DNA of 22,212 bases from a virus: IMG/VR virus record IMGVR_UViG_3300013094_000305, positions 1-22,212 of that record; one strand, 5' to 3'. The notes under the pieces are model-generated. The model was not told the DNA's origin. It worked only from the letters and a program-made list of their open reading frames with translations, and made no database searches. Numbering within the stretch: the stretch's first letter is position 1; each line of letters begins with the position of its first letter. Below, in pieces: positions 1 through 6,800 of this stretch. The translations under genes were made by a program, and so were the position numbers.

Positions 1-93
1 CAATTTGCAAAAATGGGTGAGGTAATTGATAATGTTGATGATTTAGAAATTATTGAAACAGAAGATAGAGGAACAATTGATTATGAAGATTAA
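1..93 (+). CDS. 3' end of an unknown protein with an acidic C-terminus (partial)
   Basis: An open frame enters from the left edge and ends at TAA 91-93, leaving the last 30 residues. They are rich in Asp and Glu (for example DNVDDLEIIETED) and end in DYED. Its 3' end overlaps the ATG of the exonuclease gene by 11 bases, the tight packing expected inside a phage replication operon. Acidic C-terminal tails occur in single-stranded DNA-binding proteins and other replication factors, but 30 residues cannot support a family assignment, so the function is left open. Confidence 0.6.
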   Translation, partial: QFAKMGEVIDNVDDLEIIETEDRGTIDYED

Positions 94-1108
94 GAAACCT
101 AAGGTTAACAGTTTGTTGATTGATGGTGAGAATTTGCTAAAGATTGGATTTCATGGCACCAAAAATACCCAAACAGAAAATGGTAGTGTTGGTGCCATTT
201 TTCATTTTATAAACACCATAAAAAGATTTTATTCCGAATATGGGATAACAAAGGTTGTGGTGTTTTGGGAAGGTGAAAACTCAAAAAAATATCGTCAAGG
301 ATATTATCCATATTACAAACAAAATCGAAACTCACAATATACTGAAGAACAAATTTATGATCTTGGTAGACAACGTATTCGAATTAAACAATACCTTGAG
401 GAGTTATATATTCGCCAAGTTGAAGTTGCTGAATGTGAAGCTGATGACGGTATTGCTTATTACTGTAAAAATTCACCAAACGAAATCAAATTAATATTGA
501 GTTCGGATAAAGATTTATTACAATTAATATCTGAAGATGTTAAAATATATCTTTTGAATAAAAAGGTTGTGATAACAGATAAAAATTTTCATACTTATTT
601 TGATTATCATCAAGGTAATGTTGGATTAATAAAAATGATTGCTGGTGATAGCAGTGATAATATTTCTGGTTTACAAAACATTGGTGAAGAAAAAACGTTG
701 AAATTATTTCCAGAATTGAGAAAAGAAAAAAAAGATTCTGATTGGATAATTGAACGTACAAATGAATTGTTAAGTGAAAAACCTGACAATAATATGTTGA
801 AAACAATTGTTGAAGGTAAAACAAAATGGGGTACATATGGTAACGATTACTTTGCTGTAATGAACAAGATTATTAATCTTGAATCGCCGAATGTAACTGA
901 AGAGTTAATGGAAACAATAAGTGTTATGGTTAATGAGCCAATGGATCCAGAAGGTAGAGGTGGGATTAATTCAGTAATGAAAATGATAAAAGAAGATGGA
1001 ATTATAAATTATATTCCAAGTTATGACGATGAATATTTTGTTTTTTGGAGTACGTTCATAACTATAATCAAAAAAGAACAAAATTATTTTAAAACTAAAA
1101 AAATCTAA
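83..1108 (+). CDS. rnh: 5'-3' exonuclease / flap endonuclease of the T4 RNase H type
   Basis: A PIN/FEN-fold nuclease, expected to remove RNA primers and 5' flaps during lagging-strand synthesis. Numbered from ATG 83 (341 residues), metal-binding acidic residues lie in LLIDGEN (Asp14), ECEADD (Glu119, Asp121, Asp122), SSDKDLL (Asp142, Asp144) and GDSSDNI (Asp189, Asp192). The last leads into a helix-3-turn-helix, SGLQNIGEEK (about 195-204). T4 RNase H is about 305 residues, so the length fits. The start ATG 83 is preferred over the in-frame TTG at 53 because it gives the usual short N-terminus before the first Asp motif. The final 23 codons (1037-1105) are duplicated, with different synonymous codons, after the downstream homing endonuclease gene. 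They are probably a replacement tail brought in with that gene. The family is clear. The symbol follows T4 usage. Confidence 0.88.
   Translation: MKIKKPKVNSLLIDGENLLKIGFHGTKNTQTENGSVGAIFHFINTIKRFYSEYGITKVVVFWEGENSKKYRQGYYPYYKQNRNSQYTEEQIYDLGRQRIRIKQYLEELYIRQVEVAECEADDGIAYYCKNSPNEIKLILSSDKDLLQLISEDVKIYLLNKKVVITDKNFHTYFDYHQGNVGLIKMIAGDSSDNISGLQNIGEEKTLKLFPELRKEKKDSDWIIERTNELLSEKPDNNMLKTIVEGKTKWGTYGNDYFAVMNKIINLESPNVTEELMETISVMVNEPMDPEGRGGINSVMKMIKEDGIINYIPSYDDEYFVFWSTFITIIKKEQNYFKTKKI
1035..1108 (+). repeat. Tail copy A: in-use, recoded 3' end of the exonuclease gene
   Basis: Positions 1037-1108 encode the last 23 residues and stop of the exonuclease (FVFWSTFITI through FKTKKI). They align without gaps to 1862-1933. 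By hand count, 59 of 72 bases match, and all 13 differences are synonymous across 11 codons, including serine AGT here against TCA there. Both copies start inside an identical 14-base block, ATTTTGTTTTTTGG (1035-1048 and 1860-1873). Because its upstream join is seamless, copy A is the end now used by the gene. Confidence 0.9.
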
Positions 1109-1131
1109 CTTTTAATCTTTTACTGGTCATC

Positions 1132-1159
1132 TTATATTTATAATAAATTATAAATATGA
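1132..1159 (+). promoter_or_regulatory. A/T hairpin covering the GIY-YIG start codon
   Basis: The arms 1132-1142 and 1149-1159 can pair over 11 positions (one T-G wobble) around the 6-base loop ATAAAT. The downstream arm contains the whole ATG at 1156-1158. The stem is essentially all A/T, so it would be weak, and A/T-rich DNA forms such stems easily by chance. Folding of read-through RNA could lower translation, a control known for phage T4 homing endonucleases. The role here is inference. Confidence 0.35.
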
Positions 1160-1860
1160 AACAAAAAATATATCTTTATATTAAAACAAGTCCAAAAGGT
1201 TTAAAATATTTGGGAAAAACCATAAAAGACCCCTTCAAATATATAGGTAGTGGTTTAGTTTGGCTAAATCATATAAAAAAACACAAAATAAAAACAAAAG
1301 ATATTATAACTGAAATTTTATTTGTGGGTTATAATAATGATGAGATAAAAGAGAAAGGTACTTATTACAGTCAATTATATAATATTGTTGAATCAGAAGA
1401 GTGGGCAAACCTAAAAATTGAAAATGGTGATGGTGGTTGGAGTGGATGGCATAATGAAGATACAAAAAAAAAGATGTCTGAGGCAAGAAAAGGTAAGATT
1501 GTTTCTGACGATATTAAAAAAAGAATGTCTGATGGTCAGTTAGGTAAAAAACACTCTGAAGATACGAAAAAAAAGATGTCTGAATCTAAAAAAAAGATGT
1601 CGGATGAAACTAAAGAAAAAATTAGATTTTCCGCTTTGAACAGAAGTGAAGAATATAAAAAAAAGATGTCAGATATTAAAAAAGGTACTATCATAACTGA
1701 AGATGTTAAATTAAAAATTTCTCAAAGTAATATTGGAAAAAAAAGGAGTGAAGGTACTAAAAGAAAAATGTCTGAATCTAAAAAAAATATGTCTGAAGAG
1801 ACTAAGAAAAAAATGTCTTTGAAAGCTAAAGAAAGATGGGCAAAAAATAAAAACAAATAA
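1156..1860 (+). CDS. GIY-YIG homing endonuclease with a NUMOD3 repeat tail
   Basis: A free-standing homing endonuclease of 234 residues. The N-terminal nuclease domain (about 5-95) shows a variant GIY-YIG signature, YLYIKTSPKGLKYLGKT at 6-22, then KYIGSG at 28-33, a likely catalytic Glu near 66 in EIKEKGTYYS, and the NLKIENGDGGWSGW end typical of phage members. The usual arginine after the second motif is not obvious here. From residue 99 to 228 the protein is a run of about eight NUMOD3-like repeats (core SEDTKKKMSE), a DNA-binding module of homing endonucleases. It lies 47 bases after the exonuclease stop and ends directly at a displaced copy of the exonuclease tail. Its likely target is an exonuclease gene without the insert. 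The frame looks intact. Confidence 0.85.
   Translation: MKQKIYLYIKTSPKGLKYLGKTIKDPFKYIGSGLVWLNHIKKHKIKTKDIITEILFVGYNNDEIKEKGTYYSQLYNIVESEEWANLKIENGDGGWSGWHNEDTKKKMSEARKGKIVSDDIKKRMSDGQLGKKHSEDTKKKMSESKKKMSDETKEKIRFSALNRSEEYKKKMSDIKKGTIITEDVKLKISQSNIGKKRSEGTKRKMSESKKNMSEETKKKMSLKAKERWAKNKNK
1450..1839 (+). repeat. Array of about eight NUMOD3-like codon repeats
   Basis: In-frame repeats of about 14-19 codons inside the GIY-YIG gene. Units begin near residues 99, 115, 133, 148, 162, 178, 197 and 211, each built on S/T-E/D-x-x-K-x-K-M-S. Some units are nearly identical in DNA, such as GAAGATAC[AG]AAAAAAAAG at 1456 and 1558, so the array has probably expanded by duplication. Confidence 0.75.
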
Positions 1861-1861
1861 T

Positions 1862-1933
1862 TTTGTTTTTTGGTCAACTTTTATTACTATTATAAAGAAG
1901 GAACAAAATTACTTCAAAACTAAAAAAATATAA
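1862..1933 (+). pseudogene. Tail copy B: displaced original 3' end of the exonuclease gene
   Basis: The 23 codons plus TAA encode exactly the peptide that now ends the exonuclease, but start one base after the endonuclease stop codon and belong to no gene. The stop at 1931-1933 lies 4 bases before ATG 1938, the spacing expected of an undisturbed operon, so this is most likely the ancestral end. Lack of any amino-acid change suggests it was displaced recently or came from a lineage under the same selection. Confidence 0.85.
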
Positions 1934-1937
1934 GATT

Positions 1938-2384
1938 ATGGAAGAAAGAAAAGAGCGTAATTTTGAGTTTACGTTGAAACTCAACGAACAGATTGTTGTT
2001 CAAAGATTGTTTAATGTTTTCGGTTTTAATAATAAAGCTGTGAACAGTTTAGATTTTAAATATGTTATTGACGATAACATAAGACTAATTCAGGAATCCC
2101 TTAAAAATAAGACTCTTGATTTTATGAATGAAAACAGAAACAATTACACTAACAACCCATCATTTGAACAAAATGAACATAGTGATATGTTTGTTTTTAC
2201 AATAAAAATGAATGGTAAAGAAATTGCTCACCGTGAATTTGATGCACGAATATATCCAGCTACTGTAAGATATAGTGTAGACATCAGAGAGCATATCTAT
2301 AAAATAATCACAAGTGTACAACGAGTGTTATGTTCTAAAACAGAAAATCTTGAATTGAATTATTTAGAATATAAACTTGGTTAA
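1938..2384 (+). CDS. Unknown 148-residue protein with two similar halves, in the replication operon
   Basis: I do not recognise this protein. It has two halves that resemble each other. Residues 9-56 begin FEFTLKLN, have R-x-F 14 residues after the first Phe and end in a helix-like segment. Residues 85-131 begin FVFTIKMN with R-x-F at the same distance and end similarly. A hydrophilic Asn/Glu-rich linker (about 60-84) separates them. No catalytic motif, signal peptide or membrane segment is visible. It starts 4 bases after displaced exonuclease tail copy B and ends 3 bases before the helicase start, so it was probably translated with both. A replication accessory or small dimer-like binding protein is possible but unproven. 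Confidence 0.8.
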   Translation: MEERKERNFEFTLKLNEQIVVQRLFNVFGFNNKAVNSLDFKYVIDDNIRLIQESLKNKTLDFMNENRNNYTNNPSFEQNEHSDMFVFTIKMNGKEIAHREFDARIYPATVRYSVDIREHIYKIITSVQRVLCSKTENLELNYLEYKLG

Positions 2385-2387
2385 TTT

Positions 2388-3782
2388 ATGGTTGAAAAGA
2401 TATCAAATTTAAGTGATCTTGGTCCTGAATATCAATTACAATTATTTAATGAAATAATAACAGACCACAAATTTGGTTTATCAATTATTGATATTATTGA
2501 TAAACAATATTTTCAAAATGAGGCCTTTTCAAAGATAGCCCACATTATTAAGGAATATTACAAAGAACATAATTGCCTTTTAAATTTCCCTGCGTTGAGA
2601 ACGGAAGTCAATATGAATATTCCGATGAACGCAGAAACATTTAAACAACAACTTTTAGATACCATTGATAACATACAAAAATGTAAAATCAATAATCTAA
2701 ATGTACAAGATACAGCGCAAAGATTCTGTAAAATGCAATCTTTGAAAAATGCTGTAAACAGTATCAAAAGCAAACTTGATAAAGGTATTCTACAAGATAT
2801 TGATAATATCGAGGAAACATTGAAGAAAGCTTTAACTTTCAGACAAGTAGATGAACCTATCGATCTTGAATTTGAAATAGATAATGTTTTATCTGATGAT
2901 TATAGAGAACCTATTCCAACTGGTATCACTGGAATAGATAACATTACAAATGGTGGTTTAGCAAGGGGTGAATTAGCACTTATAATAGCGCCACTTGGAG
3001 TAGGTAAGACAACAATGCTTACCAAAATAGCTAATACTGCCTATAGATCAGGTAGGAATGTATTACAAATATTTTTTGAGGATAGTCCTAAAGATGTTCA
3101 GAGAAAACATTACTCTTGTTCTACAGAAATTCCGTTACCTGAATTATCTTTGCGTAAAGATGAGGTTAAAAAGAAAATCAAGATTATCAATAATCAAGAA
3201 GGTATTGGTAAATTATATATACTTAAATTGTCCGCAGATGGTTGTACCGTTGGTGTAATTAAGAATACAATCAAAAGAATCAATTCTAAAGGCGATAAAA
3301 TAGATGTATTAATTCTTGATTATCTTGATTGTTTATCAGCAGAAAAAGAATTTGCTGGAGCAGAAGATTGGTCTAATGAAGGTAAAATTATGCGCCAAGT
3401 AGAATCAATGACAGCAGAATTAAACATTGCCAGTTGGGTAGCTACACAAGGTAATAGATCATCCACAAGTGTTGAGGTTGTAAAAACCGAAAATATGGGT
3501 GGAAACTTGAAAAAAGCACAAATTGCTCACCTTATTGTAAGTGTTGGTAAAACTTTGGAACAGAAAGAAAATGGTAGAGCGACTATAACCATATTGAAAA
3601 ATCGTATGGGTTCTGATGGAATGATTTTCCAAAACTGCCTTTTTGACAATAAACGTATGCTTATTGATACCGAAGATGTCATATCTATACATGGTTTCGA
3701 GGATAAAGATAAGCAAAATCGTCAGAAAAGCTTGAACGAAAATTTAAGATCTAAATGGGAAAAAAATGGGGCAACCCAGTAA
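2388..3782 (+). CDS. Replicative DNA helicase, DnaB / T4 gp41 family
   Basis: A hexameric fork helicase of 464 residues, against about 475 for T4 gp41. The N-terminal helical domain (1-150) precedes a RecA-like ATPase core. Its Walker A is APLGVGKT (201-208), the likely catalytic Glu is 231 in IFFED, Walker B is VLILDYLD with Asp311, the sensor Gln is 354 in VATQGNR, and the basic residues of LKNRMGSDG (403-411) match the arginine-finger region. The entry to the core, TGITGIDNITNGGLARGE (178-195), is typical of DnaB relatives. No intein is present, although helicases of this family are common intein hosts. It follows the 148-residue gene by 3 bases. Confidence 0.9.
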   Translation: MVEKISNLSDLGPEYQLQLFNEIITDHKFGLSIIDIIDKQYFQNEAFSKIAHIIKEYYKEHNCLLNFPALRTEVNMNIPMNAETFKQQLLDTIDNIQKCKINNLNVQDTAQRFCKMQSLKNAVNSIKSKLDKGILQDIDNIEETLKKALTFRQVDEPIDLEFEIDNVLSDDYREPIPTGITGIDNITNGGLARGELALIIAPLGVGKTTMLTKIANTAYRSGRNVLQIFFEDSPKDVQRKHYSCSTEIPLPELSLRKDEVKKKIKIINNQEGIGKLYILKLSADGCTVGVIKNTIKRINSKGDKIDVLILDYLDCLSAEKEFAGAEDWSNEGKIMRQVESMTAELNIASWVATQGNRSSTSVEVVKTENMGGNLKKAQIAHLIVSVGKTLEQKENGRATITILKNRMGSDGMIFQNCLFDNKRMLIDTEDVISIHGFEDKDKQNRQKSLNENLRSKWEKNGATQ

Positions 3783-3857
3783 ATAACAAACTATAAAAAA
3801 ATATATATAAACCTTGACAAAAATGGTTATATTTATTTTTAAAACCGATAAAAAAAA
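3783..3857 (+). promoter_or_regulatory. Intergenic gap with possible promoter before nrdJ
   Basis: The 75-base A/T-rich gap contains TTGACA at 3814-3819 and TATATTTAT around 3828-3836, which resemble promoter elements but are not optimally spaced. TATTTAT recurs in four other gaps of this window upstream of starts. No terminator hairpin is convincing: AACC/GGTT at 3810-3828 forms only a 4-bp stem. The reductase may be transcribed from here, from upstream, or both. Confidence 0.3.
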
Positions 3858-6800
3858 ATGGATATATCACAAAAAATTTTAAGCGACATTACGGTATACA
3901 TGAAGTATGCCAAGTACTTACCAGAGAAAGAAAGAAGAGAAAGCTGGGAAGATTTAGTAACAAGAAACATGGAAATGCATATTAAGAAATTTCCTATGTT
4001 AAGAGATGAAATTATAGAAAAATACAAATTTGTATATGACAAAAAAGTATTACCTTCTATGAGATCACTTCAATTTGGCGGTAAACCAATTGAAATTTCA
4101 CCAAACAGAATATACAACTGTTTTGGTAGGGAAACTGAATTTATTACATCGGAGGGAACAAAATCATTTAAGGATTTTGAACATGGAGATATTATAACTG
4201 TTTTAACACATACTGGTAGTTGGAAATCAGCCGTTGTTAAAAATTATGGTAAACAGTTTCTATCAACAGCCACCTTTAGTAGGGGTAAAAGTAAAAAAAC
4301 CATCAGAGTTACCAAAAACCATAGATGGATTTTATTTGATGGTTCTGAAACAACCGAACTTGAATTGAATAAACCACTCTTTCCAACACAAAAAAATGAA
4401 AATTTTGACTATAATGATGCAACACCTATGGAAAGATTATATTGGTGTTATGGTTATGTATTTGGCGATGGTACACTTCTTAAAAAGAATGGTGAAGCTA
4501 AATATTCTATGGTTAGATTGTGTGGAGATGAAGCAACTAAATATCTTTACAGATTCAAAGAAATGGGGTTTGAAACATCTACCTCTAATAGTTTGGATGG
4601 GGATATTATGGTTTATACTGGTAAATATTTAAAAACAACACCAGATATAAATATAGATGGTTTAAATATGATAAAAGCCTTTATGGATGGCTATTTATCC
4701 GCTGACGGTGCTAAAAACCCAGATTGGTATGAAAATAATACATTATCTAAATATAAATCTATACAATCTTCACAGGAAGATCATATAGATTTTCTTAAAA
4801 AATATTTGGAGGTTTGTGGTTATTATATTACAAATATTTCTGATTTAACAGGTGAAATAACAAATTTTGGTGAACGACCATTAACTAAAGATTTTTCAAT
4901 AACAAATCACATTGGTAGTAGACCAAACACATCTTGGTCTATGACTGAAGTTAATGATTCATTTGTATCAGAAGATGTGTGGTGTCTTGAAGTTGAGGAT
5001 GATAAAAGTTTTGTTTTATCTGGTGGTATTGTGACTGGTAACTGTTGTTATTTACCAATAGACTACATTGATTGCTTTAGTGAAGTAATGTTTTTATTGC
5101 TTGGTGGTACTGGTGTTGGTTACTCAGTACAAAGACATCACGTAGAAAAATTACCAGAAATAAGAAAACCAAACCCAACAAGAAACAGAAGATTTTTGAT
5201 ATCTGATTCAATTGAAGGATGGGCTGACGCTATCAAAACCTTGTTAAAATCATATACAGGTGATATTTCTTCAACACCAGTATTCGATTTTTCAGATATT
5301 AGACCAAAAGGTGCAAGATTGATTACATCTGGTGGTAAAGCTCCAGGGCCTCAACCACTTAAAGATTGTATTCATAATATTAAAAAAATATTAGATACTA
5401 TAGAAGATGGTGAAAAATTAACGCCAATTCAAGTTCATGATATTGTATGTTATATTGCAGATGCAGTACTTGCAGGAGGTATCCGTAGAGCGGCACTAAT
5501 TTGTTTATTCTCCGCTGACGATGATGAAATGATTTCTTGTAAATCTGGTGCATGGTGGGAAAATAACCCTCAAAGAGGTAGAGCGAATAATTCTGCCGTG
5601 TTACTAAGACATAAAATAACTAAAGAATTCTTTGATGATCTTTGGTTGAGAATCAAGTTGTCTGGTTCTGGAGAACCTGGTATTTATTTCACAAATGATA
5701 AGGATTGGGGTACCAACCCATCGTTAAGGGCAGGTACAAAAGTGTTAACAACAGAAGGGATTTTTCCTATTGAGGAGTTGCAAGATAAAAGTTTTAAAGT
5801 TAAAAATTTAAATGGTGAAATATCTGATGCAAAATGTTGGTTATCTGGTAAAAATCAGCAACTTGTTAAGTTAACACTTGAAGATGGTACCGAATATTTT
5901 GCAACTAAGGAACATGAATGGCCCGTTTGGGATGGTGAAAAGTATGTTAAAGTTAAAACACCAGATTTAACAAACGGTGATAAATTACCAATAATTAGAG
6001 AGAATAAACTTTTTGATGGTAATTTAGGTGGGTATGATGATGGTTTCTTATGTGGTTGGATTATTGGTGATGGTTGGGTTTCAAATAGAAAAGAACATTC
6101 AGAATATGGTATGATAGTATCCGACACTGATGATGAATCTAATATATCCGATAAATTATTAAATACATTAAAAACAAATGTTATAACATTTAATGGTAAT
6201 TTTAATCGTAGATTCAAAAAGGAACACCAAAATATTGAGGAGGAGATGCAAATAGTTCTTGTTGATACACACACAAAAGAGATATCTATAAATAATAAAG
6301 AGGTTGATTTATATATTAAAAAGTTTGGTAATGTGGATAAAAACTATGGTTTACCTAAGTCGGTTTGGGTTGATGGTTCAGAAAATTTTAGAAAGGGCTT
6401 AGTTGATGCATTATTCAGTTCAGATGGAAATGTAAGTAAAACACAAAAAAGAATAACATTTACATCTTCACATAAACAATTAGTGGATGATTTATCTGAA
6501 TTATTAGGTTTCTACGGTATAAAATCTAAAATAAAAACATCTAAATCTAAATTAGATGGTTATGATAGTGAATTTACAAGATATGATTTAAGAATATGTG
6601 AAACAAGTTCAATAAAACACTTTATTTCCTTGTTTAAATTAACAAATAAATATAAACAAGATATTTTAGATTCTTATAAATTTAGATATAATATTCATGA
6701 TGATAAACAAATAAAGGTTGAATCCGTTGAATTAACAAATATATATGAGGATGTTTGGGATATTTCTGTATTTGATTCAACACATTGTTTTCAAATTTCT

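Larger units (their letters stand above)
1035..1859 (+). mobile_element. Homing-endonuclease module carrying a replacement exonuclease tail
   Basis: The interval from the first 14-base repeat to the base before the second holds a substitute exonuclease 3' end, a 47-base spacer and a complete GIY-YIG endonuclease gene. Removing it would join the exonuclease body to tail copy B, restoring an identical protein whose stop codon lies 4 bases before the next ATG at 1938. That matches the spacing of neighbouring genes. I infer that this is the mobile unit and that it entered by homing, with donor 3' sequence co-converted on the left and a short-homology or illegitimate join on the right. The left boundary is uncertain because donor sequence may extend further into the exonuclease gene. 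Confidence 0.65.

Noticed and set aside
53-82. Upstream TTG start giving ten more residues to the exonuclease
   Set aside because: The ATG at 83 gives the normal distance to the first metal-binding Asp, and the TTG lies deep inside the preceding gene.
1149-1156. TATAAATA, identical to the T4 late promoter core
   Set aside because: It ends on the start codon itself, and the same octamer occurs inside coding sequence elsewhere (around 10454), so it is explained by A/T richness.
1450-1839. CRISPR or other spaced DNA repeat array
   Set aside because: The repeats are in-frame codon repeats of a NUMOD3 protein region without spacers.
1109-1860. A group I or II intron carrying the GIY-YIG gene
   Set aside because: The flanks repeat the same peptide-coding tail instead of splitting it, the exonuclease ends normally before the insert, and no intron core is visible.
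5855-6274. 139-codon open frame on the minus strand
   Set aside because: It lies entirely opposite intein 2, has no recognisable motifs and matches the pattern of other antisense shadow frames in A/T-rich genes.
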